NCBI RefSeq assembly: GCF_014858725.1
Contig: NZ_AQGV01000012.1
Span: forward strand, 1,550,001 to 1,614,000
DNA: 64,000 nucleotides
Reading direction: 5' to 3'
Source: Pseudoalteromonas aurantia 208
GTDB lineage: Bacteria; Pseudomonadota; Gammaproteobacteria; Enterobacterales; Alteromonadaceae
Shown here: piece by piece, positions 54,973-64,000 of the stretch
Layout: every line of letters starts with the position of its first letter
Position numbering within the stretch: the first letter of the stretch is position 1
The notes under the pieces: model-generated
What the model was told of the DNA's origin: nothing
The model's database searches: none
What the model saw: the letters and a program-made list of their open reading frames with translations, nothing else
Program-made: the position numbers and the translations under genes

Positions 54973-56628
54973 ATGAAGCGGTTAACAATAGTACTCGCTA
55001 TTTTGAGTCTGATCAGTACATTCAATATCAGGGCAACCCCATCGGAAAGAGCCATTTACAACCCATATATTGACTTTGAGTGGGGCAATTGCCCCACGCA
55101 ATTTAAAAGTTACGACAATAGAAACTTATGTAGTTTGGCTGAAGTCCCTTTAGACTGGGAAGCGCCCAATGCTAAAAAAATAGACATTCTAGTATCTAAA
55201 TACCCTGCAAAATCTGGTAATAGCCAAGGTCAAATTTGGTTTTTACAAGGCGGACCTGGAGCCTCAGCAAGTTTTTACGTTAAAGAGTTTGAAACTAACC
55301 TCAACCATTTCACCCAAGACTACGACTTATATGTCATTGAGCATCGTGGTGTTGGGTGGTCAACACACTTAGCGTGCACAACTCCACCCACCGCTGATTA
55401 CGCAGCGTATTCACAAGCCTGCTTTGACGAGCTCCACCAGCAATGGGGTGAAGGCCTTTACAAATTCACCACTACCTCTGCTGCAAAAGATCTTGATTAT
55501 GTGATCTCCAAAAGTAAAACGATTGATTGGCTGCCCAGTTACGTTTATGGCGCTTCATACGGTACGTTGTGGGCACAAAGGTTTAGTCAAATCGCACCAA
55601 CAGGCGCACAGGGGATCATTTTAGACTCAGTCGTACCAAGTGAAAAATTTGGTCTTGATTCATGGGATGAAAACTTCAATGATATTTTCGCCGATATGTT
55701 TACATATTGCCAAAATGACGACTTTTGTCGCTCACAATTAAGTCTCAATTCACTCGATGAGCTCAAAACGTTAGTCAACAAAGTTTATTCAGGTCAACAC
55801 TGCCCCGCGACAAATTTTAAGCGCTTTGAACTGCAAGCTATATCCCTGATTGCATTAAGCCGCTCTGTTGAGCAAATACTCATCCCGATGTATCACAGAC
55901 TAGCTCGATGTAACACGAACGACGTGATTGCACTCAATAACCTACATCGCTTTATGTTTACAGGTACAGGCAAGCAATTTATTGAATTGTCTGCCAAAGA
56001 CCCATTTGACTCTTCCCCAATCGTATCGAAACTTATTGTACAAAATGAAATCAACTACAACGAACGTGATATTCATACAAAGCTTGAATATTGTAAGGAT
56101 GCGATTTCATGTATTCCAGAATATATTCTTTACCAAAGACATATTGATAAACAAGTATGGGGAAATCGCTATATCGACCCCTATGCCTACCAGCCAACAC
56201 AGCACTATATGCCGACACTGGTGCTCAATGGTGATTTAGACCCACAAACGCCTCATTACTATATACCCATTGTCCAAAGTGCGTTTACCAGCGGTAATCA
56301 GCGCTATGTTGAATTACCAGAAACAGAGCATGGGGTGATCTTTGTATCACATAGCACCAAAGAAAATGCCAATACTTGTGGTGTAGATATTATGCAAAGC
56401 TTTATCAATCACTTGTGGTCACAACCAGACACCAGTTGTATCAAAGACCTACAAGGCTTAAATTTTAAAGCGTCACAATTTGAAAGCCAAGTCATCTTTG
56501 GCAGCTCAGAGGCATTTAACGGTAACGCTATCACGCAATCATTACATGATTTAAACGTATTAAAAAACAGTAACCCGAATATCTATATACAAGCACGCGA
56601 TACATTTTTACGACTGGCCGATTTTTAA
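54973..56628 (+). CDS. exported S33-family alpha/beta hydrolase (tripeptidyl-aminopeptidase-like)
   Basis: 551-residue hydrolase with a signal peptide (KRLTIVLAILSLISTFNIRA). Oxyanion element QGGPGASAS (about 92-100), nucleophile Ser195 in VYGASYGTLWA, acid in LVLNGDLDPQTP and His in ETEHGVIF form the triad of the TAP-like S33 peptidases, which clip peptides from free N-termini. Several cysteines (for example CPTQFKSYDNRNLC) probably form periplasmic disulfides. The ATG at 54973 follows AGGAAGG and creates the signal peptide; the open frame back to 54895 is rejected. It stands alone. Substrate unknown. Confidence 0.87.
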   Translation: MKRLTIVLAILSLISTFNIRATPSERAIYNPYIDFEWGNCPTQFKSYDNRNLCSLAEVPLDWEAPNAKKIDILVSKYPAKSGNSQGQIWFLQGGPGASASFYVKEFETNLNHFTQDYDLYVIEHRGVGWSTHLACTTPPTADYAAYSQACFDELHQQWGEGLYKFTTTSAAKDLDYVISKSKTIDWLPSYVYGASYGTLWAQRFSQIAPTGAQGIILDSVVPSEKFGLDSWDENFNDIFADMFTYCQNDDFCRSQLSLNSLDELKTLVNKVYSGQHCPATNFKRFELQAISLIALSRSVEQILIPMYHRLARCNTNDVIALNNLHRFMFTGTGKQFIELSAKDPFDSSPIVSKLIVQNEINYNERDIHTKLEYCKDAISCIPEYILYQRHIDKQVWGNRYIDPYAYQPTQHYMPTLVLNGDLDPQTPHYYIPIVQSAFTSGNQRYVELPETEHGVIFVSHSTKENANTCGVDIMQSFINHLWSQPDTSCIKDLQGLNFKASQFESQVIFGSSEAFNGNAITQSLHDLNVLKNSNPNIYIQARDTFLRLADF

Positions 56629-56841
56629 TTAAATCAATCAACTTATCTTTATGGGCTCTTCTCATTATCGGATCAGATGAGCTCAATCAGCTACATGACC
56701 TTATAAGTCTTCAGCAATCACTTTATAGCGTACTAAAAATCCTCTGTAACACTTTTTTCAGAAATCATAACACCCGTTGAAACTTAACTAGGATATAATC
56801 ATGCCGCGTTTAAACCATACTATTGAACTAACTGGCAGCAT

Positions 56842-57657
56842 ATGTACGAAACTATTAAATTAAATCTGAACAATCTAAAAAACAACAAAATATTTGAGCT
56901 CACCGTTGTTGCAGTGATCATCATTTCCGCACTAGAGATTGGCGCAAAAACTTTTTCATTACCCAACACTGCAATTTCAATCACCCATGTACTCGATATT
57001 TTTATCACTCTCTTTTTTCTTTTCGAGATCTCTGTCCGTTTTATTGCTGATGACGATAAAAAGCGCTTTTTCAAAAAAGGCTGGAATGTTTTTGATACCC
57101 TGGTGGTTGCCATCAGCTTAGTGCCTATCAACGATAGCGAAATGGCCTTATTGGCAAGGTTGATAAGAGTATTCCGCGTACTCAGAATGGTATCTGTGGT
57201 CCCCGAGCTAAGAATTCTTATAAATTCATTGATAAAAGCACTGCCACAATTAGGGTATGTGATCTTATTGATGTTCATCATTTTCTACATATACGCAGCG
57301 ATTGGCAGCTTTATATTCAATGACATAAACCCTAAGTTATGGGGCGATATAGCGATATCTATGTTAACGCTGTTCAGAATAATGACATTCGAAGACTGGA
57401 CTGATATTCAGTATGAAACAATGGAAGTCTATCCAATGTCTTGGGTATTTTATTTATCATTTATCTTCTTTACCGCATTTGCATTTTTGAATATGGTCAT
57501 CGGCATTGTGGTCAATGTAATGGAAGATGAACGTGCAAAAATGCGCCAAGAAAAAGAGTCAGCTAAAAATATCCCCACCATTGAAGACCTGCACAGTGAA
57601 ATTCAGGAGTTGAAAAAGCTGATCCAGCAGCAATCCGAAAATCGCAAAGATACGTAG
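56842..57657 (+). CDS. single-domain voltage-gated cation channel (BacNav/NaChBac family)
   Basis: 271 residues forming six helices; four copies make a channel. S4 is ARLIRVFRVLRMVSVV, with arginines every third residue (106, 109, 112, 115). The pore helix and filter read LFRIMTFEDWTDIQ (filter 182-188), where NaChBac has a TLESW core; the extra acidic residues might raise divalent affinity. S6 ends in FLNMVIGIVVNVMEDE, followed by a C-terminal coiled coil (about 245-268; EDLHSEIQELKKLIQQQ) as in this family. The 213-bp gap upstream holds a TATAAT at 56794 but no clear -35. Physiological role in the organism cannot be told. Confidence 0.9.
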   Translation: MYETIKLNLNNLKNNKIFELTVVAVIIISALEIGAKTFSLPNTAISITHVLDIFITLFFLFEISVRFIADDDKKRFFKKGWNVFDTLVVAISLVPINDSEMALLARLIRVFRVLRMVSVVPELRILINSLIKALPQLGYVILLMFIIFYIYAAIGSFIFNDINPKLWGDIAISMLTLFRIMTFEDWTDIQYETMEVYPMSWVFYLSFIFFTAFAFLNMVIGIVVNVMEDERAKMRQEKESAKNIPTIEDLHSEIQELKKLIQQQSENRKDT

Positions 57658-57667
57658 ATAAACGAAT

Positions 57668-57700
57668 GCAAAGAGCGCAGGTGTACACCTCGCTCTTTTT
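57668..57700 (+). terminator. terminator of the channel gene
   Basis: AAAGAGCG (57670-57677) pairs with CGCTCTTT (57691-57698), with the self-complementary AGGTGTACACCT between them, then T-rich sequence. Confidence 0.8.
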
Positions 57701-57751
57701 GCAATCGTAGCTTGAGAGCAAATTTCCGCCATCATCATAAAAATGTACTGT

Positions 57752-58789
57752 TTAACTCGCCATACTACCTTTAGGATGATTTCCCCTATTAGCAGCTTGC
57801 CTTATTTGCGTTGCTAGTGGTTTTTCAAAGAATCGATATGATACATACGCCGCACAAATACTTAATACTAAAGACACCAGTAATTTCATTTCCACCGATA
57901 ACGTAAATTGATCCACCTTTACAATAATGGGCATATGCAACAAATATAATGAGTAAGATATTTTCCCCAAAAAATCCCCTAATTTATTTGCTAACAATAT
58001 ATTGTTATTCGGAACCAAAAAGACAATACAAAAAAACACCGTGCTCATCACAAACAAAACTTCATAGCTAAGCCACATTCTTCTTTTTGCATCAGAAGAA
58101 ACAAATGAAAACTCAGGATACATAAGTGGAATCAGGCCTAGAACCAGTATAAAACCATGCTTTCTTAAATAATCTGGAACCTTAAAGGAGTGATAATGCA
58201 TGCCAAAAATCACTCCTACGAAAAAGTAAGGTAAGGATCTCAATACATTAAAGATATTATAAGGAATCTCATAGATCTCACCATATAACCTTGGAAAGTT
58301 GGTAAGAAATAATAAAACCATTACACCAACGATAGATGCATAAATATATCCACTTCTTTGTTTCGCGAAAAACCAAAAGATCAAAAAAATGAAATAAAAC
58401 TGAATTTCTGCGGGTATTGACCAAAATACACTTTCACCATAAACCAGGAACAAATGGCCTAATAACGAATTGAAGTCCGGTATGTGGTATAAACTATCAT
58501 TGCCAGATACCGTTAGAAAATACGCGCTAAGGACAACCACAAAATAGAGCGGTAATACCCGCGCAAAGCGTGCGAATAAATAGTGCTTGATGTTTGACTT
58601 TGTAAAAGCTTTATTTAAATACAAATAAGACATCAAAAAGCCACTAAGTAAAAAAAACAGCATGACACCATATGCACCAGCGCCACCACCTAAAGCCCCA
58701 TCAAGCCAATGCGTTATATCACTAAAGTGAGTAAAAAAAACAATCAGTGCCGCGAGTCCTCGAAGCGTATTTAATTTCCTGATCTGCAT
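57752..58789 (-). CDS. membrane acyltransferase 3 family (OafA/YrhL-like)
   Basis: 345-residue integral membrane protein with about ten hydrophobic segments. The N-terminal RKLNTLRGLAALIVFFTHF carries the His of the acyltransferase-3 catalytic site, and FFLLSGFLMSYLY is the second family motif. Members O-acetylate or otherwise acylate cell-surface sugars. The ATG at 58789 gives the usual start; the frame is open to a TTG at 58804 that overlaps the upstream stop. It has no glycan-synthesis neighbours, so the acceptor is unknown. The region is visibly more AT rich than its flanks. Confidence 0.85.
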   Translation of the reverse strand: MQIRKLNTLRGLAALIVFFTHFSDITHWLDGALGGGAGAYGVMLFFLLSGFLMSYLYLNKAFTKSNIKHYLFARFARVLPLYFVVVLSAYFLTVSGNDSLYHIPDFNSLLGHLFLVYGESVFWSIPAEIQFYFIFLIFWFFAKQRSGYIYASIVGVMVLLFLTNFPRLYGEIYEIPYNIFNVLRSLPYFFVGVIFGMHYHSFKVPDYLRKHGFILVLGLIPLMYPEFSFVSSDAKRRMWLSYEVLFVMSTVFFCIVFLVPNNNILLANKLGDFLGKISYSLYLLHMPIIVKVDQFTLSVEMKLLVSLVLSICAAYVSYRFFEKPLATQIRQAANRGNHPKGSMAS

Positions 58790-58800
58790 ATCTGATATCT

Positions 58801-59238
58801 TCAAACGACTTTAATTTGCGACAGTGAATCCACTTGGATATGGGTTTGAAAATAATATGTTTCAGTAAGCTTACCATTCGATGCAAAGTATATTTTCACC
58901 CGTTTTGCCTCTCCAGTAACTAATATGGTTTTATTAATAAAGTAGCTTTCAGGGTGAGCACCAAATTTTGCAATAAAGTCACGTATGACTTTTGGGTGAA
59001 GTGATACAGAGATATTTCTTCTGTCTCGATAATCTAATTCAGTATTTAAATAAGTCGTGCGATGTTGCGTTCCCGATGCTTTTATAGGGAGCTGAAATGT
59101 CCCTTTTAGCCCATCTGGTGTGTTTCCTTCACTCAAAGCTATAATGTCCATCACATTGGTAAAGTACACATTTTTAGACACATTAGGCGTGCTGCATGCA
59201 CTGAGAAAAAAAACAGCGATAAATAGTAAATACTTCAA
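58801..59238 (-). CDS. small putative lipoprotein of unknown function
   Basis: About 145 residues starting with a lipoprotein signal, KYLLFIAVFFLSAC-STPN, whose LSAC is a lipobox, so the mature protein is probably anchored by an acylated Cys. I prefer the TTG at 59238, which has AAGGAA 9-10 bases upstream and gives a normal-length signal; an ATG at 59274 would put an untypical extra stretch of 12 residues in front. The rest is mixed beta/polar (KNVYFTNVMDIIALSEGN, ESYFINKTILVTGEAKRVKI) and I do not recognise it. It is followed almost without gap by the acyltransferase, so the two form an operon. Confidence 0.7.
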   Translation of the reverse strand: MKYLLFIAVFFLSACSTPNVSKNVYFTNVMDIIALSEGNTPDGLKGTFQLPIKASGTQHRTTYLNTELDYRDRRNISVSLHPKVIRDFIAKFGAHPESYFINKTILVTGEAKRVKIYFASNGKLTETYYFQTHIQVDSLSQIKVV

Positions 59239-59363
59239 TTGTATAATTTCCTTATTAGTATATTTAATGAGCATAACAAAGCCCATTCCCACATTGATTT
59301 TTAACACCCCAATATTAATTCATTTATGATTTATAATCAAAGAGTTAGATTAAAAATCAGTGA

Positions 59364-59392
59364 TCAAAAAAAATAAAAGCACATTTATGTGC
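59364..59392 (-). terminator. terminator of the RND efflux operon
   Basis: Read on the minus strand, GCACAT-AA-ATGTGC (59392-59379) is followed by TTTTATTTTTTTT. Confidence 0.8.
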
Positions 59393-59425
59393 CCTTATTT
59401 ACTTATCTTGTGACACAGCACCACT

Positions 59426-62400
59426 CTATACTGGGTGCGCCCTTAAACGGGCCGAGAAGCTAACCATTTTTTCCGTCAATAGGTAATTTACCGGCACCAA
59501 AATTAAGGTAATGAGTGTAGCGAAAATAATACCGAACCCAAGAGATACGGCCATGGGTATTAAAAACTGAGCTTGTGTTTGCTGCTCGAATAATAGTGGC
59601 ATCAAACCACAAAAAGTGGTGATACTGGTCAACATAACAGGTCTAAACCGAGCAGCGCCGGCATTCAGTACCGCAGTCATTGTATCAAGCCCTCGCTGAC
59701 GTTGCTTATTGATGTAATCAACCAGTACCAATGAATCATTCACGACGACGCCTATCAGTGCCAACATACCCAATAAACTCATGATCGTCAGCTCCATTCC
59801 CATGATCCAATGGCCCACCACCGCTCCTATCATACCAAAGGGAATGACACTCATCACAATAAGAGGCTGCAAATACGATTTAAACGGAATGGCTAACAAG
59901 GTATAAATAACAAAAAATACAAACAGTAACGCCCAGCCTAACGAGCTAAATGACTCTCGCTGCTCTTTCGCTTCACCTTCTAATGAATGACTGACACCAG
60001 GGTACTGCAGCACCAATTGATCTAAATACACTTTCAGCTCTTCTTGCAGCACGGTCATATTGGTATTTTCTTTTTCAATGTCTGCCGTCACGTTCACGGT
60101 TCTATATCTGTCGATTCTATAAATACTCGATGGGCTTTGCCCCGGCGTTAACTTGGCGATATGGCTTAGCGGCACGGTGTGTCCATTGGGTGTATTAATG
60201 AGAATATCATTGAGTGTGGTTAAGTTACTGCGCTCAGTTAAGGGTAGCCTCACCATCACGCGCACATCATCTCTACCACGTTGAATTCGCTGTACTTGTG
60301 CACCAAAAAATGCGCGGCGGATCTGACGTGACACATCTGTGCGAGTTAAGCCAAGTGCTTTTCCCTGTTCAGTTAAATCAATTTGTAACTCTTCTTTCCC
60401 ATCGCTCAAGCTGTCGACAATATCGAACACAGTAGGGTAAGTATTAAGGTTTTCTTTCACTTTATTCGCCGCTTCTTTTAACACAGCTAAAGAAGTCCCC
60501 GTTAACTGAACGTCAATTGGATCACTTGAACGGCCAATCTCAGCTCTAAACGTCAAGCTTTCAGCGCCTGGGATTTGACCGATGAGCTGCCGCCATTCGC
60601 TGACGAGTGCGCGTGAACCTATGTTTAGCGAACGAGTTTCTGGTGGTGTGATCTCAAAACGCACACGACCCACATTGCTGGCACCACCACGCCCGCCTGT
60701 GGTTGCCAATATATGCGTTATTACACTCTCCCCTGTATCAGGGTCTCTATATTTATCTTTTAATATCTGTGCTTTATCAGACATTAAATCAATGTATTTT
60801 GCCGTTACTTCAAAGGGCGTTCCCGTTGGCAAGGTCAAATTTGCCCTAACCGTTTCACTTGGGATCCGCGGGAAGAAAATAAACTTTGTCCAGCCGCTAC
60901 TGATCAGCGCAATAATAATGAAAAAGACCCCAATAAAGGCGCTTAATGTCACGCCCTTATTGGAGACTGCCCGCTTTAAAAGTGGATGGTAGTATTTTAA
61001 AATTGCTCGTTCAAATCCATCTGCAAAGTTTTGCTGGAATTGACTAAAGCGACTGACTTTTCCCTTTTCTTTTCTTAACTTAAGATATTTAAGATGAGCA
61101 GGTAAAACAAACTTAGACTCAACCAAAGACATCAACAAGACGGGAATAACCACAACAGGAATTTGCGCAAACAACGCCCCCCGCGCGCCATCAATAAATG
61201 CCAATGGCAAAAATGCCGCAACCGTAGTTAAAATTCCAAAAGTCACAGGGGTGGCCACTTCAGTTGTACCACGGATTGCAGCCTCCTCACCTGACTCCGC
61301 ACTATTAAGATGGGTATAAATATTTTCTCCGGTGACAATAGCATCGTCTACGACGATACCTAACACCAAAATAAACCCGAATAAGCTCATTATGTTCAGT
61401 GTGATACCAAAGAATGGCATCGCTAGAAAAGCCCCCATAAAAGACACTGGAATGCCAATAAACACCCAAAATGCAATCGCAGGTCTCAAGAACAAGGTTA
61501 ACAAGGCCAGTACCAAAATCCCGCCTTGCATTGCATTGGAGGTCAAAGTGGATATACGATTTTTCACAATGGTTGAATCATCATCCCAATAGCTCAATTC
61601 ATAGCCATAAGGCAAAGTATCTTGACGGCTTTCAATATAAGCTTTTACTTTGTCCGCGACTTCAATGGCACTTTGCTGGCCAATTCTATATACCTCAATA
61701 AATGCAGCTTGTTTACCATTAAAGCGCGTTCTGACTGGCGTTTCTTCGAAACCATCTAGAATTATTGCAATATCATCTAACCGTATCACTGAGCCATCTG
61801 CATTGGTTTTAATGGCTATTTGGGCAAATTCGTCTTTACGATACGCTTGTCCTTTCGAGCGCAACAGAATATCTCCCCCCGATGACTTCAAATTACCTGC
61901 TGATACATCTGCACTAGAACTCGCGATCAGGTTAGAAACCTGATCTATGGTTAAATTGTATTGGCGGAGTTTGTCTTGGCTGACTTCAATGGCAATTTCA
62001 TAGTCTCTCACACCATCCAGTTCTATTTGTGTCACGCCATCTAGCCGCAACAGATCATCTCTTACCTGTTCAGCGAACTCTCTTGTTTCTTTCTCACTAT
62101 AGTCTCCTGAAACCGTCACCGTAATCACGTCTCGCTTGCGTTGTGCCAACGAGATCACCGGCTTTTCTGCATCTGCGGGAAAGGTATTTATCGCATCTAC
62201 TCGACTTTTTATATCAGCCAACATGTCTCTGGCATCGTAGCCGGTATCCACTTCTATTGTAACGGACGCAGAGCCTTCTGCTGAGCGACTCGATATTTTC
62301 TTAATGCCTTCTAAATCTTGTACCGCTTCTTCAATCCGAATGGCGACACCCTGTTCAACATCTTCAGGGGTCGCTCCGCGCAACGACATATTGATGCTAA

Positions 62401-62530
62401 TTCTATCGGTTTCAAATGAGGGAAATACTTCTAACGGTATTTGTGTTGAGACTGAGAACAGCCCACCAAGTAAGATAGAAATCATCAGCAAATTGGCTGC
62501 CACATGATTTCGCGTAAACCAAGCAATCAT
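59426..62530 (-). CDS. RND-family efflux permease subunit
   Basis: Inner-membrane proton-driven pump of 1034 residues that works as a trimer with the adaptor at 62527 and the outer-membrane channel at 63767. It has the usual duplicated layout of 12 helices and two large periplasmic loops (about 35-335 and 560-870). The transmembrane-4 acidic pair is present in LGIVVDDAIVTGENIY. In the matching C-terminal helix, where AcrB has a proton-relay Lys, this protein reads GVVVNDSLVLVDYIN, so it belongs to another RND branch. Substrate cannot be told. The start overlaps the adaptor stop by ATGA. Confidence 0.93.
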   Translation of the reverse strand: MIAWFTRNHVAANLLMISILLGGLFSVSTQIPLEVFPSFETDRISINMSLRGATPEDVEQGVAIRIEEAVQDLEGIKKISSRSAEGSASVTIEVDTGYDARDMLADIKSRVDAINTFPADAEKPVISLAQRKRDVITVTVSGDYSEKETREFAEQVRDDLLRLDGVTQIELDGVRDYEIAIEVSQDKLRQYNLTIDQVSNLIASSSADVSAGNLKSSGGDILLRSKGQAYRKDEFAQIAIKTNADGSVIRLDDIAIILDGFEETPVRTRFNGKQAAFIEVYRIGQQSAIEVADKVKAYIESRQDTLPYGYELSYWDDDSTIVKNRISTLTSNAMQGGILVLALLTLFLRPAIAFWVFIGIPVSFMGAFLAMPFFGITLNIMSLFGFILVLGIVVDDAIVTGENIYTHLNSAESGEEAAIRGTTEVATPVTFGILTTVAAFLPLAFIDGARGALFAQIPVVVIPVLLMSLVESKFVLPAHLKYLKLRKEKGKVSRFSQFQQNFADGFERAILKYYHPLLKRAVSNKGVTLSAFIGVFFIIIALISSGWTKFIFFPRIPSETVRANLTLPTGTPFEVTAKYIDLMSDKAQILKDKYRDPDTGESVITHILATTGGRGGASNVGRVRFEITPPETRSLNIGSRALVSEWRQLIGQIPGAESLTFRAEIGRSSDPIDVQLTGTSLAVLKEAANKVKENLNTYPTVFDIVDSLSDGKEELQIDLTEQGKALGLTRTDVSRQIRRAFFGAQVQRIQRGRDDVRVMVRLPLTERSNLTTLNDILINTPNGHTVPLSHIAKLTPGQSPSSIYRIDRYRTVNVTADIEKENTNMTVLQEELKVYLDQLVLQYPGVSHSLEGEAKEQRESFSSLGWALLFVFFVIYTLLAIPFKSYLQPLIVMSVIPFGMIGAVVGHWIMGMELTIMSLLGMLALIGVVVNDSLVLVDYINKQRQRGLDTMTAVLNAGAARFRPVMLTSITTFCGLMPLLFEQQTQAQFLIPMAVSLGFGIIFATLITLILVPVNYLLTEKMVSFSARLRAHPV

Positions 62531-63774
62531 AAGTCAGCTCCTTTTACTTTTTCCCGTCGCTCTTGTCTACCACCCTTTGTTTTGCGCTTATCAGCAATTT
62601 GAGGTTCACTGTTATCACTAATAACAACCACTTTGGTTCCTGAGCTCACTTGGCCAAGCGGGGTTGTTACCAAACGCATGCCTGCGTCTATACCCGATTT
62701 TACAATGGCAATTTCTTTATTTTGCCAAGCTAGCTGAACGTCCTTTCTCATTAATAAATTATCGTCATTTAACACATACACATAACTGCCCTGATAAATG
62801 GCATTATTGGGGATTGTAATCGCATTATTAAGCGTTTTCCCGGTGATTTCAGCGTTAACGTACTGACCGATTTTAATCGCAAAGCCCGCCATTTTATCCA
62901 CTGAATAGGGGTCTTCAATTTGCGCAACTACATAGAGCTGTTGAGATTGCTCACTGATAGCGCCTTCCGTTCTGATTATCTGCCCATGCCATTGCTGAGT
63001 ACCCACTAAATCAGAGGTTAAGGTCACTTGGGTTTGAAGCCCATTATGAGTCCCCTCTCGAGAGCGTTCTGGTAAATTAATAAACGCCAAATCACGGTTA
63101 TTAATCGGTAACCTTATTTCAACATAGTCTATGGCATAAATTTCAGCTATTTGGCCATTGCTAGACACAACCTGACCTAAGTCGACTTTTTTCGATAATA
63201 CTCTCCCTGAAAATGGCGCTACAACAGATGTACGCTCCAAAGCCAACTGCGCTTTTTCTAATTTGGCCTGTGCCGACAGCACATTAGCTTGTTGTGCTGC
63301 CAATTGTGGCTTACGTAAAACCAATTCACTGGCTTGACTACCATTGCCTAAACGTAGCCAATCTTCCTTCGCTTGCTCACTGCGTGCCTGTTCTTCTAAT
63401 AAAGCCTGCTCTGCACTTAATAAAGTTGCCTGTGATATTTTCACTTCTGCTTGATAATCTCTGTCATCAATACGCAACAACACATCTCCTTTTTCAAAGA
63501 AGCCACCGTCTCTAAAGCGATCATTAATGTAACTCACTTCCCCTGAGACTTGCGCAACTAACAGACTTTGTGTTCTCGGTTTTACAACGCCATAACTGGC
63601 AATGTTGAAGGTAAACTCACTAGATTGAAGTCGTTCAACTTCAACCAACATCTGCGCTTGAGGCTTGCTTTTTGACCGGCTATTCTTAGGTGGGTTATTA
63701 ACAATCAACATAATTGCGGCAACCGATATAACCAATACTGCGACTGGCAACAAAATGCGTTTTCTCTTACTCAT
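62527..63774 (-). CDS. RND efflux periplasmic adaptor subunit (membrane fusion protein)
   Basis: 415-residue HlyD/AcrA-like adaptor linking pump and outer-membrane channel. An N-terminal anchor helix (LLPVAVLVISVAAIMLIV), a first lipoyl half near LVAQVSGEVSYINDRFRDGG, a helical hairpin with heptad-like A/L/Q/E content (about 115-180), and the second lipoyl half with VVAPFSGRVLSKKVDLGQVV are all visible. The C-terminus is unusually basic (DKRKTKGGRQERREKVKG). Overlaps the permease by 4 bp and the outer-membrane gene by 8 bp. Confidence 0.93.
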   Translation of the reverse strand: MSKRKRILLPVAVLVISVAAIMLIVNNPPKNSRSKSKPQAQMLVEVERLQSSEFTFNIASYGVVKPRTQSLLVAQVSGEVSYINDRFRDGGFFEKGDVLLRIDDRDYQAEVKISQATLLSAEQALLEEQARSEQAKEDWLRLGNGSQASELVLRKPQLAAQQANVLSAQAKLEKAQLALERTSVVAPFSGRVLSKKVDLGQVVSSNGQIAEIYAIDYVEIRLPINNRDLAFINLPERSREGTHNGLQTQVTLTSDLVGTQQWHGQIIRTEGAISEQSQQLYVVAQIEDPYSVDKMAGFAIKIGQYVNAEITGKTLNNAITIPNNAIYQGSYVYVLNDDNLLMRKDVQLAWQNKEIAIVKSGIDAGMRLVTTPLGQVSSGTKVVVISDNSEPQIADKRKTKGGRQERREKVKGADL

Positions 63775-64000
63775 TGACTTTGCCTTTTACCTGTCCTGAT
63801 TGAAAATCGCCGCCAAGTGCCAAATATAGCTCTACGCGATTTCTAATGATTTGATTTTTAATTGAGATAAGCCCACTTTGCGCTTCAAACGAGCGTTTTT
63901 GAGCATCTAATACCGTAGTGTACGACACCAAGCCTTTTTGATATTGCGCAAAAGATAATTGTTCCGCTAACTTGGCATTTGTCGCAGCAGCAGAGGTATT
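63767..64000 (-). CDS. RND efflux outer-membrane factor, TolC/OprM-like (5' part beyond window)
   Basis: Only the last 77 residues are in the window. AKLAEQLSFAQYQKGLVSYT, a coiled-coil helix, and NRVELYLALGGDF near the end match the C-terminal repeat of the outer-membrane efflux protein family, where a similar LALGG closes the last helix. TAA lies at 63769-63767, overlapping the adaptor start by 8 bp. It is the first of the three efflux genes seen here; upstream members are unknown. Confidence 0.88.
   Translation of the reverse strand, partial: NTSAAATNAKLAEQLSFAQYQKGLVSYTTVLDAQKRSFEAQSGLISIKNQIIRNRVELYLALGGDFQSGQVKGKVNE

Overview
The window looks like chromosomal DNA of a marine gammaproteobacterium of the Alteromonadales, most likely Pseudoalteromonas or a close relative. 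This is inferred from the moderate AT richness, the LiuR-linked branched-chain amino acid loci, the cspD/clpS/clpA/infA/bpt/aat order, FabY, a monomeric isocitrate dehydrogenase and a BetT-type transporter; no marker gene settles the genus. It is almost wholly coding. I saw no rRNA, tRNA, CRISPR array, insertion sequence or prophage.

Region 1 (1-15300) is a branched-chain amino acid degradation locus. Six minus-strand genes (mmsB, 3-hydroxyisobutyryl-CoA hydrolase, enoyl-CoA hydratase, acyl-CoA dehydrogenase, mmsA, thiolase) cover valine and isoleucine breakdown. Divergently, liuR-liuABCDE and a two-subunit CoA transferase cover leucine breakdown to acetoacetyl-CoA. The 304-bp gap between them carries two related palindromic sites (17 of 23 bases shared), one in front of each operon, which are the best candidates for LiuR operators.

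Region 2 (15390-24500) deals with methionine-sulfoxide repair and N-terminal peptide catabolism: an exported MsrA-thioredoxin-MsrB fusion, an exported leucyl aminopeptidase, then a tight cassette pxpB-pxpC-DUF969-DUF979-pcp for pyroglutamate (5-oxoproline) release, uptake and ring opening. The third oxoprolinase subunit, PxpA, is not in the window. asnB follows.

Region 3 (24500-39913) is core housekeeping: pssA, trxB, a nearly complete N-degron pathway (aat, bpt, clpA, clpS) around infA and cspD, then icd (monomeric type), rluE, mnmA-hflD-purB and the ribosomal-protein hydroxylase roxA.

Region 4 (40054-53740) holds a GNAT-like protein, a DUF4826-like protein, a 673-bp gene-poor stretch with a probable pseudogene, the lolCDE lipoprotein-release transporter, a SulP anion transporter, a LysR regulator divergent from the formaldehyde-detoxification pair adhC-fghA, a BetT-like choline/betaine transporter and the FabY fatty-acid-initiation synthase, with an AraC-type regulator divergent from it.

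Region 5 (54973-64000) is more accessory: an exported S33 peptidase, a one-domain voltage-gated cation channel, a lipoprotein/acyltransferase pair and an RND efflux operon that runs off the right edge.

I did not find a clearly unprecedented system. The best leads are the oxoproline cassette lacking pxpA, the three-domain Msr protein, the paired operators and the interrupted reading frame behind lolE.
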